Source: Lithospermum erythrorhizon
Lineage: Eukaryota; Streptophyta; Magnoliopsida; Boraginales; Boraginaceae
NCBI GenBank assembly: GCA_019722365.1
Contig: JADFUC010001527.1
Coordinates: forward strand, 372,001 to 436,000
Direction: 5' to 3'
Length of the DNA stretch: 64,000 nt
Below are positions 23,245-41,230 of this stretch, one piece after another. Position numbers and translations under genes: made by a program. Positions within the stretch are counted from its first letter, which is position 1; the number at the start of each line of letters is the position of its first letter. The notes below the pieces were generated by a model. It did no database searches. It was not told the DNA's origin and worked only from the letters and a program-made list of their open reading frames with translations.

Positions 23245-24450
23245 TTTTACCACAACTCTCACAACAACTCAAAATTTGGTCGGACTTGGGAGGGGAGGTG
23301 TGTTTCAACTCTTGTTTAATGGGAACTTGTAGTAAACAAGGGAAACAAATAAATAAAAATGGGGTTATATTAAATTAATTGAAAATTACACCCTAATATA
23401 TAATTCTACTACCGAGTATTTTTAATGGTATGTTTGGATTGGATATTGGAAATTAGAATTTTTTTATTTTTTATTTTATCAAAGGAAAATAATTTAAGTT
23501 ACAATATCGGGTTAGTAAGAATTAGATAAAACATAAAAATTAACTTGTAAAAATGACAATCGAATGGATAGATCCTATGTTACATAGCACAAACGAAAAA
23601 TTGAGTTTTTAGATTAGAGGACCAAATAATATAAATTTATAAATTTTTTAATGAAATATGTGAAATCATTACATTAATATATCATTTTTAAACAAATTTA
23701 AAGGTAAAATTAATATTTTCAAAAGATTGGACGTTCAGCCTAACATAGCGTTGCCCCTGACTCAATTAACATTATGACATATGACATATATAAAAATGAT
23801 GATGATCATAGCAAATTTCATTTCACACATGAAGTTGTTTATTGCGAATTAAAGTCCTCATTTTTATTTGAATTAGTACGAAAAAAGAAGTGAAGCAATA
23901 AACGGTTAAATTTAACGGTTCATGACATGGATTTATGAATCATATTTTAAATATTAATCGAGTCATTGAATTTTTCAAAGGACCAATTTAGGCCGTTGGA
24001 CCATTAGTTGTCTTACTCAAATGGTGGTATACCCTTGTATACTTCAACGTTGAACTTAAAAAATTAACAAATAACCTAACAGGCATCAGATGTGTCAAAT
24101 GAGGAATGTGTCTATCCCTCCTAGAATAAAATCAGAAGTTGAATAAGCAATGTACAGTTGAAAGTTACTGACCTAACATCTACAAACTACTCCAGGAAGG
24201 AGAAAGGTTCTCCTGCCAACGACGGAAAAACACCCGGCTAAAGAACCATAAAAAATCACCACCGTGCGACGTACCCCAATTCGAGGTCCGCACAAAGAAT
24301 TTCTGCCTAGACTATAGTTGAACTGTCCTGCTGCTCCAAGAATTAGAGTGTTTACCATTCCTCATTGTTAGATCCATTGAAAAGAATTGCAGTTAGCAGA
24401 GTCAGGCTATAGGAAAAGCTAAGCGTAGGCAGTCTCCAATTATCGACTGA
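23245..24450. other. Spacer between SMN-like and JMJ genes
   Basis: It contains the SMN-like promoter at its left end and the 3' UTR of the demethylase gene at its right end. The sequence is AT-rich. Nothing else is recognised. Confidence 0.4.
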
Positions 24451-27948
<3,498 letters not shown>

Positions 27949-29037
27949 AAGGTTTAACTCATTGGTGCCCACTTGGCTGTCATATGCTAGAAGCATGGAA
28001 ATTGCATAACAATCACTATAAGAAACAATTAACTAACAATTTGAGGAAGCTGTCTAGTGCAATGGAAACGAAGCATGCTATCGAGTACAAAGAAAATTCT
28101 CCAGACAACCGAAAACAAACAGACAGTCAGGATCCATAATTGTCAAATTATGATGGAGAGGAATAATTACAACAGGTTTCTATGCGGGTAAGCAAATCCA
28201 CCGAATCCAATTAACAAATTCACTTCAAATAGAGAATGCTCCTAATATGGTCATTTTTCAACACATTGCTTCAAATACTATTCAACACAACATTCCAAGA
28301 GTGAAGACCAGGTCAATAATTAACACATAATTATGGCCGACGTAGAAAAAATCATTTTGACTGAGGATCTTTGCGTGAAAACTCTGTCACACTAGCCTAA
28401 GATCACGACACTGTACTTTAAATAACACACGTGTCACAGTCTTATTGGAACATGTATAACATAGAGGATGTAACACGGGATCTGGACTCCATAATTATGC
28501 TTGCATATGATAAACAGGAAAAAATTAATGCAAGGAAATAATAAAATCATTATTAAAAATCATAACTATATATATATTATTATCCAGAATCATAAATTAT
28601 TATTTATACGTATATATTATCCAAAATCATAAATTATACATATGATCACCAAAACAGCTATATATAAACGAAAAAAACAATACATTATCCATAAAACAAC
28701 CAATATATACACACAATACACATCATACATAAACAAAAACAAAAACAAAAATCAATGCATATTCTACATAACAATAAGCCTTTTTCTCTTACCTTAAACA
28801 CAACAAAAAACGCCCTAGAAGAAGATCTAGGGCATAAATAATCACCAAATCTCTTCAAGCTTTCCACATTCTCCGAAATCAGTCAATCTCCAAAATCGGT
28901 CAAAATCAACTTAATAAGTCAACAAATAATAAATTCCAAAATTACGCTATATTATTATGCAAATCAATAATAATAATTGTGATATTAATAATAATAATAA
29001 ATGTAATTAAATGAATATATTTGTGTGTATATAATGG

Positions 29038-29039
<2 letters not shown>

Positions 29040-29076
<37 letters not shown>
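29040..29076. repeat. (GA)18 microsatellite
   Basis: A perfect run of alternating G and A fills this stretch. It lies upstream of the probable demethylase leader, reading CT on that gene's strand, a common feature of plant promoters and leaders. Confidence 0.95.
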
Positions 29077-29079
<3 letters not shown>

Positions 29080-32000
29080 GGTAATGAGGTGGTTGTTAGG
29101 TTGGTTAAACCAAACGCACCCTTATGCCAGCCCTTCTTTACACAGTTTAGTCAAATTACGAATTTATTAGTTTTATTGGTGTTTGTTAAAAGTAAACATT
29201 ATATTAACAATCCATCAAGATATCCCAATTATACTAACAATCTATCAAAATATCTGTTTTGGGATATTTTAAAGTAGCTTAATCGCGAATACTTCAATCG
29301 ATAACATTATAGTTTTACTTTAAATAATTCACAAATGTTAAAATCAAACCATTCTACCTTTTACTAATTCCAGATATCCTAAAACATTTTATTGTTATTT
29401 AGTTGTTGAGTTTCGGGGATGTTGTTTGTTTAATGGACGGTAAGAGGAGTGGGCCCACCAAGGAGTAGAAGCCAACATGGCAACATGTGATTATATAGCG
29501 GCCCACTTCTTTGACACGCTTCCTCCCACAGGTTGACCTAACATATTCATTAATTAATTAATTTAATCTGATACCTCATCATTACAAATAATGTTTCGTG
29601 AATTATTAAGCTATTGATAGCAGTTTGTTATAATCTATGTTGGAAAATACTTTGTTAATAAATTATATGAATTTTTTAGTTTATCTTATATGTTGTATTA
29701 ATTAATAATTTCAAAAATTATTGATTTTTGTTGTAAATAAACTAACAACATATATATTCAATAGAGAATTAACATTAAAATATTATATTAATATTTTTGT
29801 TCCAAACATTCATCTTGAGGTAAAGGAAGTTTTCAAGTCAATTGAATATAATTCTTTCAACCAAATTATAGGTATTATATAGAAAAGAGTTGGACGAATA
29901 TTATATTAAATGATATATAATTTATGGGGTTAAAAGAAACAATAACTTGATATTTATATGTATAGGCAATCCCCTTAATGAGATAAGGCAATGGTTTCGT
30001 TTGGTTTATATCATTTATTGAAAATTATCCTTCAAATTATAACAATGGAACTAGGGAGTATATAATTTGAAAGGTTATTTAAAGGTAAATAACAGAAATT
30101 TGTAATCTTAGTTTTTATTAGTGTATGTATTAATATTACTTCATATTGATCCGGAAATGGGTATGGTGTCAACTTTCCAAAGGATTCCATAACGGAGAAT
30201 GAATAAAAACGAAAGGAGTTGGGCAATTGGACCAATAGAAAAGGGCGGTTAAGTTGTCAGATGAATGCTATGTGCGAATTGAATTGACACAACATAACAT
30301 AACATAAATTAGCTGGCTCCTTCAACCAACCCCTGCCATTTCCTTTTTCACATGCCCCACTATGCCAAACTCAACAACATTATTTTTCACAAATATATGC
30401 ATATTACAATATCACTCTTCGCCCTAAATATTCCTATTTTACTTCACATAATCATATTATGTTTAAAGAGATTTTTTAAAACACCTAAATTTTTCAATTA
30501 ATTCACTAGGATTAGACTAGTGATCATAAAACATTACTTGTAATAATAAGAGAAAAAAAGTAACATTTTCTTGTTTTCCATTATAAGTTGTAACATTTGA
30601 GAAATCTTGAACCATATATAAACATTTTTAGAATAAATTAATAATTAGATTATATATTTTTTTTTATTATTGAAATACTGCCATATTGTAATAGTCAACC
30701 ACATTAACGTGATCCTACGCTACTCATTTATTGCCAACATATTCTCAATAATAATTACTCTGTGAAAATGATTAGTCTGTGAAATACTTAAACATTATCT
30801 TTATTAATCTAGTGTGAAAGAGTATTTTTTGAACTTAAAATAAAACGACTGGATGTAGGCCAAGCGAAGAGAATCTATCCACGTGGTTAAAAATCCAAAG
30901 ACGACCTAATCCAGTAGGACCGAAACAGTAATTGTTTAAAACTACAGGTTGAAGTGGGTGGAGAAATTATCTTATTGGTTGGTTTCATGTTTTGGTGGGG
31001 ACCTTTTACTTTGTTTTATTTGTACCATCATCAACTAACTAATACAATTATGAAAAGATGAGTAAATTAGCTATTACTACGAGAGAAACCATATACTATC
31101 ATCGTCTTTAAACTATACGTAGATAAATTACGGGACATGACAAATTTATCAATATAATGATTAAGTTTTAGCAAACAAATCATACGAGATTGCTTCATGT
31201 GAGGAATGAACTCCATCGCTTACATAATAAGATCAAAGATGCTACAAATAATCTATCATTTTTATCACTGAAATGCATGTCTTTAATTATTACTTAAATA
31301 GTAGTATATAGGTATTAGTGACTCCAATTTAATTAATACGGTATAATATTATGAGTATAACCATATTTAACTCTAATTTAATATTTCGTAATATTTTGAT
31401 ATAATTAAATTGAGATGAAGGGAATATGATTCCAATATAAACTTTAGGAGCTGAATCGAATACATAGTGTAATTGTTTTTACAAAAAAAACTCCTACGGG
31501 TTACGCGGAAGTCGTCCAAATGATTAGAATTGAGAAGTGAGCTTGAAAGTAAGAGTTGAAATAAGTTAAGAAGATACTAAAACAAAGGAAAAGAAAAGCC
31601 AAAGACTAGAAAGATGAAGACCCGGTCTTGCTGGCTGCTGGCCTCTAGACGCGGTCTCAATTTCAGTATTTTACACTTGAAGTCAACTACGGAATATTAA
31701 CATATTTTCACGTTCTCAAAACTAAAATATTACTCCCATACTTATCACTCCCTCTTTTTTTTTTTTTATACTTTTAAAATAAAATAGGCATTAATTCATT
31801 TTAACTTCTAGAAACATTGGAGGAATTGGAGGAAGAATAATCGACCCCTTAATTTAAAAAAAATTATAATTCTATTAAATTTTATTTATAAAAGATATAT
31901 TTATTCCTTAGAAATGATATTGTTTGTATCGTAATTTTTATTATTTGTATGTATCGAATTATCCGTCTTCTGCATAAAGAAACAACTTTTCTCATATGTC

Positions 32001-34698
32001 AACGTTTATCATAGCTTTCATCCCTAATTTCAGCTCTTCAGATAACCTCAATTGTTTCTAATTAAATCTTCAACTCAAATAGACATTTTTAACTGGGCTC
32101 GAGCAGTATCGGGATACCGCGATTCAAGCTTCACACTTTTTTATACACCGTATATATGTCTCTTTTAGCTTATCCCTCCACATTCAACTTTAAAGACCTA
32201 CTAGGTGGGAATTTAATCTCCAACCAAATAAATAGTCTTATATATATGCACTTTCAAAGTATCATAATTAAATTATAAATAATAAAACTTTTTTGTTATT
32301 TAAAATTTAAACATGTATAATGTTTATGTATATTATCAAAATATATAATTTTTTAATTATAAAAGTTTAAAATTATGAATAAATTATTGATTAAAAAATA
32401 GACCGACTAGATTATTGAAAACAATCTCTTAAATTATATTTGAAGTTGGAGAAGGTACAGGACTAAGGAGTGCTTCGTTATTGGCTGTCAATCACTCATG
32501 CATAATATGGAAGGAATGTTTATTATTGACCGAAACAAAAAGTCCGGATAATCTTCATTGCATTATGCAACAAACATAAGAGGAACCAATTGGCTATTTA
32601 ATTTAGGCTCATAATAATTCATAAGATTGTGATGTCGCAACTCGCAACATATATATTCATATGTGATATGTATAGAGAAAACTATTGACATAGAGAATAA
32701 AATCAGGACTAAAAGTTCAGCAAAATTAAAATTCAAAAGATTGATTCGAGAGAGCAAATTAATTGAGTTAAGTTATTAGACACTCACTTATAAATTACAA
32801 AATAAGGGGACAAAGATTAAAATGATTATAATTTGGAAAAAAACACTTATATGCACTAGTAATACCCCACCACATGTCCACATTACCTCTCATCAGTTCC
32901 GTGTTTCCAGATTCAACACCACATTGGCAATATATATTGATTTCTAATGTACTAAGAAACTCTCGATCTGATGTCCACACTCTACCAAAAACATCAAACT
33001 TCGAAAATATAAAACATAAAAGGACACGAAGCGGCGGAAGTGTGAAATTGCATTGGGTATTTCGGCACCTGGAGGAAGTAAGGAGGCGTATGGCGAAATT
33101 AACATTCCCTAATTTTTTGAAAAATTAATTTTATTAAATATTTTTCAAAAAAAATTATAATTTTTCTTTTAAAAATTATAACTATGATATCGCAGTCATT
33201 TCTATATAAAAATTTTGGCTCATTAATAAATTTACGACACCTATTCAAAACTCAGCTGACCAAATTTAATGCATATATATCTACCTCACCACCGACAAAA
33301 CAAACTTATTAGATTCTCCCATTTTTAATAAAACTATAATATTGGCCAAACTTTCAATAACCCAAAACATTTATATTTTAAACAGCAAGGAGTTCATAAT
33401 TATTATTACCAGAATGTAATCGAATGTTAAACTAATTGTTATTGGACATACGAGAAATGAGCTTGTACTCTCCCTCAATAGTGGCACAAGGGCAATTGGC
33501 GGCAAGGTTAATTAGTGCCTCAAACTCGATCGGTTAGTAAGAAGTCGTGAGCATGTACATGAAAGATTTGGGATGATCAAATTGTATATGGTCAAAACAA
33601 AACCTTCGAAAATCAATCTCATCACATAGCCATGTGCCCATATGTACAAATTATAGCCTTTTTTTTACCTACATGCATAGACTATCATTTTCAACGCTAC
33701 ATTTTAAGTATTGTTTGACATCGCTTCAATCAACTAACTATAAATCTGCTATTGCACAATGAGCCACATCTAATGTGACATCGGCCGTTTTCATAGACGC
33801 CAAGATCTGGCCATGATTCGATTCCCTACACAAGAATTGTTGTCAATTCGGCACAAGGCTTCTATTCTATATTCTGATAACCTCCCCACATCGGCTGATT
33901 AATACAAAAAGACTTTCTATTTTAAATAAGATCAACGTTATGCAACCGGTTATTTGTTTGTACTTATTTTCATTAATTGGTTTCTTAATTATGCAGATGC
34001 TACATTCATCGTTTAACGACTGTGAGTTTCGTAGTCACTCATTGAAATGTAAAAAAATCAACGACATGCAGAGAAAATACAGACAGCCAAAAGGCTCAAA
34101 TCTATATGGAACAAGAACATACAAAATTCTTGAAAATGCAATCAGTTAGTATAAGGCATACAAAAGATAAAAATGATTAATAGTGTTCCATATATCAGAT
34201 GAATTTTGTGTTTTCAGATTCGATTCCATTGTATGTCCTATAAATTTTACTATGAGTGGGGCTGCAAAAGGATGCAGCTTTTATACTACTGTACATTTCA
34301 GTATTAAAGAAGAAATAATACAACTATAGTACAAATATGCTGCCCAACTTCATTCTTTACATATTCCAACCATGAATATCACTTACACAAGGTCTAATAT
34401 AATACTTATCCACAAACCCAGCTTTAGGTACTACTACTTTAACTTCTCTTTACTTTTAAGTACTTGCTACAAAATGTTTATCCATACTCCTTTTCTTTTC
34501 TAATTTTAGCAATAATTCATATTTCGTTCACATCAAACCAAACCAAACTTTATCCCTTTAAATAATAATTATTTCGTTTCAAAATAAATAATTATTTAAA
34601 TGAAAATTATTTTATTAAAAAATTATGAAAAATTACATTGAAATTATAAAAAGTTACATTGAAAATATAAAAAACTACATTGAAATTATAAAAATATA

Positions 34699-34958
34699 CT
34701 CTCTCCGTTTCCTTTTAGTTGTCTTTCTAAACCATTTTTTTTGTTTTAAATTATTTGTCTTTATAGCATAGAAAATTATACTCTTACATTTTTTAACATA
34801 CTTTTTGTCTAATTTTTCTTATTAAATTATCAAACCAACAAATGACATAGTTTCAATTAATTACATTTACATTTTCAACGTATTTTTTACTACTTTTAAT
34901 TTTCTTTAATCTACGCATACCCACTGCGAAGTACAACCAAAAAGTGAAACGGAGAGAG
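34699..34958. mobile_element. Stowaway-type MITE with near-perfect ends
   Basis: The ends CTCTCTCCGTTTCC and its match GTGAAACGGAGAGAG are inverted repeats flanked by TA on both sides (34697-34698 and 34959-34960). The 260-bp interior is AT-rich and non-coding. It resembles the elements in the 7.5-8.2 kb array only in its terminal repeats. Confidence 0.85.
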
Positions 34959-35550
34959 TATATTAAAATCGTGAACAATCAACTACGTAAAAAAATAAAA
35001 TTTTTTCTAAATGTATAACGTGATTTCAAACTGAAAAGAAGCATTTAATTATACGAATTTGGACATTTTCAATCATCCCTATATTGAATCATCCCTACCA
35101 TTGGATACAATCTCCGTCCGTTCACATAAATACAAAAATCATTTTTTCCAAACTGAGAACAGATGATTTGAAACATCAAGAAAAGGGCCATTGTGGACTG
35201 TGGTACCTGTTTATTTGTAGATTGGCAATCATTTTAAAGTACATCATCAATTGTCTTGTTTCATTATTTGGGTAGAGAAGAGTTCTGTAGGCTTTTATTC
35301 ATAATACAAAAGAACTCATATAACCCATAACATTCAAGAACTCATATCCCCGTAACATTACAAGTTTCAACAAGTAACAAAGAACCCATGTAAGTAAAGA
35401 AAAACAAATGTAGTGTTCTAGAAAGGAGACATGTACCCTTGTCTCTTTCACCTAATACAACAATGGCAAAAAAACAAGAGGTAGTGTTATCTTTCACCCA
35501 TATCCATAGCAAAATCGAGATGCGTTCTGCTCCAAAGGTAACACCAAGAG

Positions 35551-37730
35551 TTACTTCTGCATCCACTGGATTATATCTTTGCGCACCACTCCAGAGCCAA
35601 ATCTTCCATAGTATGGTGTCAAAGCCTCGGGTGTACCATTGTTGAATTGCCTCTGCTGGAAAAACATTCCAGCTGGCTTCATTGGCCTCATCATCATTGT
35701 AATCGTGGGAAAATTTCTTCGCCATATATTCCTCGGTGCAGAAAATAGATTTCTATTGGAATCCCGGTTCAGACTTCTGAGATCATACTTCCGGAAGTTT
35801 TTGGATAATTTCTGCTTCTGAGAGATAATTAGCTGGCCTATTGTTCTTTTTGAGTTAATGTCAATGGAATGCTTTGCACGGATCTCAGCTGCCGGCTTCA
35901 TTTTATCAAGGCACCGAACAATCCAACTACCAAGATTCCTTCCAGCTTGAATATCACTTTGCCGTATTTTCTTATGAACAGTAACTGCCATATCCAACAC
36001 CCCACGAGTTCGTCTGCGATATAATTCAAATAAGCAATGCATAAGCTAAGGAATCAATATGTACTTCATCCTTTTTTATTTGAAAAACCTACCTTGGATT
36101 TTCACATAAAATTAGGAAAGTTGTTGACTTAGTGTAAATGTGTTGTGATACCCTTTCTTTAAAGTTGAATAAGAATATTCGGGTAAATATATTGGTAATA
36201 AAATAGAAGGCAACAAATTTGTAGTAAAGGGTAAATGTGGAGACGTTAAAATAGGGACACGTCATTATTCTCACACAATCTTTTTCAGCATGTATGTCAT
36301 TCAAAGAAAAACGAAGGAAGTAAACATGTCTCATATGTGCAACACCAACAGATATGGACAACTTGGAAATGAAAGCCTAGTTAATATTTCAAACTAGAGT
36401 AAGTATGGTAAGAAACAAGGTATGAATTGGAAGAACCTAAATTACAACTATAACAGCAATGAACAATAACAGATTCTGATCTTTCTTCATGCAACCATGT
36501 TAAATCTACGACGGAAATTATTCAACTGCATTTACCATCAAATCGAACCTGACATATTATGTGAGTGTTTGGGTGAGTTTTTTTGGAAGCTTGTATAAGC
36601 CAAAAAAAGCTAGGAGTCCAAGGCCTTTTGCACATGGTAGATACCAAAAAATGCTCACCCAAACACTCACTATGAGGAGGCATCAGTAAACATGGAGCTC
36701 ATTTTTCAAGTACTCTGTATCACATAAACACCGTCAAGATCTTACTTCTTTGTTGATGCATTAATTGCATTCATGTCATTATCAGTTCTCGACCTTTTCA
36801 ACACATTCATATCAAACACGTAAACTATCAACTACCTCAAGAAAGAGAGGTCTACTCCTTTATCCGTTCCACCTTTTCTATGTGTATATTAATTCGAAAA
36901 TCTTATAGGAAGAGCAGTAGATGAAACAAAATTGTATTTCTTCAATAAGTGCAGTTTCATATCCTGTTTCTTGAACGAACGTAGTTAGATATCCATTGAA
37001 CAATATTAAGTTTCCTAATCTTGATATGCAGTGGCGGAACTAGGATTTTTATAGAAGGGAGTCAGATTACTTTATACCATACTTATAAGAAAAAATATAA
37101 AAATTTAGGAGGCGCGAACAACATAATTTTTAAAAGAATAAAATTAAACTTTTCGAAAAATTAGGGGGCGACTGTTGATCTACTCAACATTGGCATAGTT
37201 AGATATCTCCAGCTCATGAAGATCTAAGTGTCACTGAATCTGAAACTAACATTCATGTTGGCGAAGGGTAATCTTTGGATATACATATGTTATGAAATAC
37301 GGATATATTAACAGCAAAAAAAATTGAATTCTCGAGAAAATGAAAACAAACATACCCAAAAAGACAAAAACACTGATCTTTTTATACAAACAAGCTAAAA
37401 AATGATGCTCAAATCGATTAACACGAGCAAAAACCATTGACTTATCCAAAAAATGCAAATGGGTATACATAAAATAAATAAAAGCACTCATCTTTATATA
37501 AACATACCAAAATCAATTCTCAAATCAATCAACACAATTAAAAAAAATTAATCAGACTTTTCAAAAAAAATGCAAATGGGTATACATAATAATACATACC
37601 CATAAATAAAAGCACGAATCTTGGGATGATTTGGAGAAATGAGCTTCCTCTGAGCTTTGAGTGCAAGTTTATATGTTCTTTTCAGCCCCAAAAAATATGC
37701 AGTTCCTAATGCAACTTCCCAAAGTACCAT
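35551..37730 (-). CDS. Conserved plant protein of unknown function
   Basis: Two exons, 37730-37600 and 36013-35551, join across a 1.6-kb GT-AG intron in frame to give 197 aa. The N-terminus (MVLWEVALGTAYFLGLKRTY) has one short hydrophobic stretch that could anchor it in a membrane. A basic region with KAQRKLISPNHPKIR follows. The middle has HKKIRQSDIQAGRNLGSWIV and CLDKMKPAAEIR, and the C-terminus has FPTITMMMRPMKPAG and GVVRKDIIQWMQK. I recall similar plant proteins annotated only as uncharacterised, and no catalytic motif is visible. The gene looks intact, the start is the first Met of the open frame, and the exon join is supported by phase and by continuous basic character. The large intron carries a MITE and another repeat fragment. 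Confidence 0.75.
36561..36670. mobile_element. 110-bp MITE with perfect terminal inverted repeats
   Basis: The left end GTGAGTGTTTGGGTGAG is exactly complementary to the right end CTCACCCAAACACTCAC. A TAT duplication flanks both sides (36558-36560 and 36671-36673). A 3-bp duplication and a GTTTGG-rich end suggest the PIF/Harbinger group, but that is inference. It lies in the intron of the unknown-protein gene. Confidence 0.85.
37029..37175. mobile_element. Fragment resembling a plant repeat starting CAGTGGCGGA
   Basis: The stretch begins CAGTGGCGGAACTAGGATTTTT, a start I recall from many dispersed plant repeats, possibly hAT-related. The right end near AGGGGGCGACTG is uncertain and no matching inverted end is evident, so this is a fragment at best. 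Confidence 0.35.
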
Positions 37731-38935
37731 TATATTTTCCTGATTAATTCAACTTTTTTTATTTCTCTTCAATTTATATCAAATTTTAATTATTTATATT
37801 ATTTTCGTGACTTGATTTTCGTTTTGCGCAAGTAATCGAATTGGATGTAGCCGTCAATTTATGGAACTTAATTAGATGATTAAATGGGTATATATATTAT
37901 TTTTTTGTACTTTGTGGGTGGCCCGACTTGTATGCAAGCAATTCGTTAATGACTCGATTAACCGGGGTTGAAACTCGTGGTCTTGGAAGTTGTATTGGTT
38001 ATGATTTGTTTTGAATTGAAATTTGTTTTGATTTATTTTGAAAATTGCTCATTTTATTCGATATTTTTATCACTTTTACTAATTTATAACAAACAAGTCC
38101 TACTTACAATAATAAATTATTAAGAATCGTTAAATAGAAACAAAATTCGTTTGAATTTAACTCGTATTAATTCGGTTTGATTTACTAATAAAACTGGATT
38201 GGTCCAAATATCATTCGGTTTGGCTTATCAACAACCTCCAAGCACGATTAATATGCATACTTAGTTGCATACTAGTTTGCGGACTAATATACCCTTCAAT
38301 CCATTTTAATCAATTTCTCACATATCAAAATAAATCTTTAATCTTCAATTAATTTTTAATTATATTATTAAAAAATTAATATTGTAAAAATATTTTAAAA
38401 GATAAATCCAATCATATAAATTTTTATATTTTTTTATAATGAATAATTAATAATTAATGATTAAAATTTAATTTAAAAAAAATCAAATAACAATTAAAAC
38501 GATTGGAGGGAGTATACACACTAACCTTAGACTAATATTCACCCTGCATAAGAATTTTGATATTACTATGTTTCCCGGTAATATGCAATACTAGTTGAAT
38601 TTCATATTTCCAAGCACCATTTAATATCGACAATTAAGAACTCCACAGCAGCTTGCTGTAATTAGTTGGAGTTCTTACCATAAGCAAGGAAAATATTAAA
38701 GACTGATTGCTCCCTTGCAAAACCATATATGTATATGAAGCAGCAATTCAACAGACCACAATTAACTCCAACCATCAAAGCAGATTAAGTAATGGGTTTG
38801 TATAAGGTGAATAACACAAAATCCTAAAAAGATTAATCAACATATGCGGGGTGCGTCACCTCGGGTATAATAAGATAAGAGAGTTCGACAAAGACCTCTT
38901 TCGTCGAATGGTATGGATATTAACGCAACAATTCC
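37731..38935. other. Spacer; no gene recognised
   Basis: It holds the promoter of the unknown-protein gene at the left and the 3' end of the BPA1-like gene at the right. A strongly AT-rich tract lies at 38330-38480, ending in GATTGGAGGGAGTA, which resembles a lone Stowaway end. Confidence 0.4.
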
Positions 38936-41054
38936 TCAAGGAGTCGAACCTTGTGCAGGTTCAGGCTTGGAAAGCTTCTGTTCACCTAACTCGGATTCCT
39001 TGGGAGATTCAGATAAATGCACTTTAGCAAAATCATCAACCATTTTTCTTCTTTCTTCATCTTCGACCTTTCCCACTTTATCTTTCGTCTGTTGGCCCAC
39101 TTCTTCAGCTGTTTTGGTGACTTTATTAAAGGCATTTGTCACCCAGCTCGTTCCAGTAAGGATATACCGGTTTTTCATAACGGTAGATCCAGCGCCGCTT
39201 ACTTTCTGCTCAGCAGTAGCTAATGCTGATTTTGTCTTCTCTGAAACCTGGAGTTTCTGATCTACTTCCTTCATTTTCTCGTTCACGATGGAAGTACCAA
39301 TGCTTATCTTCTCAGTGAGCCCAATTTTCTTGTCTAGTGAAGCAACTTTTGCACTCGCTGTTGAAGTCAGCTGATGCTTTTCATCGAAGGACTTTGCCTT
39401 GTTGACGGCATCTTTACCCAAAATGAACCCCTTAGCAAGCATGCTGCTCACTACATCCTCCGCTTTCCGGAAAATAGCTTGTAAGCCCCCAGCAGACTTT
39501 GTTTCTGGATTCTGTAAAATGCTCAGATGGTGAGTAAGGAAGAATGATGATAAAGATCGAGGCAACCTGAACCATCAAAATGATCTTACCACGGGTGGTG
39601 CAAAAGCTGCTGCAGGAAGTTGGTAGCCCGGCTCCAAACTGATGTTCACACACATATCAACAATTGTTGCCCCCTGATGTAAAAATGGAAGATATGACAG
39701 GCTCAATCAATTCACAAGATAGAGAACCTTCAAAATATTCATTAGTATGAATGTAAAGATATACGCTGAGTAAAATAATTTCAATAAAAACCTAAGAAGT
39801 GAAGAACAAGATTTTGCCAACTTTACCAATGCTTGAACTCATTCACCATGAATCCAACTAAATTGGAGGAAGGGGCAACAAAGGTCGAACAAATCCAAAA
39901 AGAACAGAGATCATTAATGTTTTTTTGTGTGTATTGGGCGATAAGAATATATTACCGAAAGGAGAACTGCAGTCTCTGCACCCTGTGAATCCTTGAAGGT
40001 AACAAATGCAATTTGACTACGTTCTGTATCACTGCATAATAATATAATCTGGTTAAGTAAGCATGAATGAAGTGCAAGAGTCGTACTGCAACTAAATTAG
40101 ATACCGAACCTCTGCATTTCCACATATTCGATGTCACCAGAAAAAGAAAAGAATTCCTTAATGTCCCTTTCAGATGCCCCTAAGGAGACATTGCTAACCC
40201 TGACAGTTGTCACCTGCAAAGATAAATACAGTTGAGTCATTGTGTCAATCTTAAATGCTGTTCAAGGAATGCTGCTATCATCCGACTAAAATAAACAACA
40301 GACTATGAGAGCTTATTGGAAGATTTTTGAATACAAGGCGGTAACCTGGAATAAAGAGGATAAACCAGAACTCGAATTTTTACAGAAGGAGATGAAGCAC
40401 CAGCAACGTTACATGGGTGCTGGTTCTGCAGACGGGTGCATACCCAGGATGGTAAGTACCCTCGCCCAAACCTTGAGCGTGTAATTAGAACATGTCACAC
40501 CCCAATGCAACAAAGATTATTACACAAGGATATTGCTCATTCATTACACTCCAGATTACTATCAACTAGCATTCAAAAAGTCTGAGATCGGCACATCAAC
40601 CCTCACAGGACAATCCATTCGACACAGACTACAACGTCTTGGAAGGGAATATGTACTTCGAAAAAAAGCTCTACATGCCTATAAACTACATTTTCTAGCT
40701 TAATTACTTCCATTCAATTTATCAAACTATATTTTATGCTACCTTATCCTATAACTACAAATCTAACTTTTGGTAATGCAAATTTTCATCAAATCACAGT
40801 AGAATTTAAATAGCAGGCAAGCTACAGATTTCGAAATACTACAACATCAATAATTAACTAAACAACAATTTAAAACTCATGGATCCAACTCAATGAATAC
40901 ATAATTTGAACTCAAATATTTTTAATACGTTGAATATTATTTTCGTACTAATTTTGATTCAAATATAAGTCGTGTAAGTTCGTTAATCTCGGGCATCGAA
41001 AAAAAACTAGTCAAGTAATATACTTACCGAGGGCATTTCAACCGAAGTTGACAT
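38936..41054 (-). CDS. BPA1: BPA1-like RRM protein (binding partner of ACD11 family)
   Basis: Arabidopsis BPA1 binds the sphingolipid-transfer protein ACD11 and related proteins regulate defence and cell death. Five exons join in frame with GT-AG introns: 41054-41028, 40213-40110, 40031-39956, 39673-39590 and 39511-38936, giving 288 aa. Residues about 10-80 form one RRM (VTTVRVSNVSLGASERDIKE, IAFVTFKDSQGAETAVLLSGA). The C-terminal half is helical and highly typical of the family: FRKAEDVVSSMLAKGFILGK, LTSTASAKVASLDKKIGLTE, and WVTNAFNKVTKTAEEVGQQT. It ends in a Glu/Pro-rich tail. No lesion was found. The start follows family likeness: a short first exon (MSTSVEMPS) before the RRM. A Mutator-like element begins only 177 bp upstream of the ATG. 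Confidence 0.9.
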
Positions 41055-41230
41055 AGGAGAAATTGGAAATATGAGATATAAAAAAAAGTGGTTGAATTGA
41101 GAGATTTTATTGAGATGGAAGATACTTAAATCAGCGTTGAATTGATTGTTGACTTAAAATAGTTTGTATTTTTAACTCCGTGAAGAGCGACAAGTACGTG
41201 CATATTCATACGAGTTTAATCTTTTGCCCC

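Larger units (their letters stand above)
27949..35550. other. Long AT-rich spacer with demethylase leader; no gene recognised
   Basis: On the minus strand a probable 5' UTR exon of the demethylase gene ends at 28793 with the donor AAG|GTAAGA. Its promoter should lie around 28.9-29.1 kb. From 29.1 to 35.5 kb I see only short, unrelated frames, strong AT bias, and the separately listed microsatellite and MITE. A tRNA-like B-box (GATTCGATTCC) near 33819 could hint at a SINE remnant but no matching A box was found. Confidence 0.45.

Noticed and set aside
33754..33905. Possible SINE with a tRNA-like B box
   Set aside because: Only GATTCGATTCC fits; no A box, poly(A)/poly(T) tail or target duplication was found.
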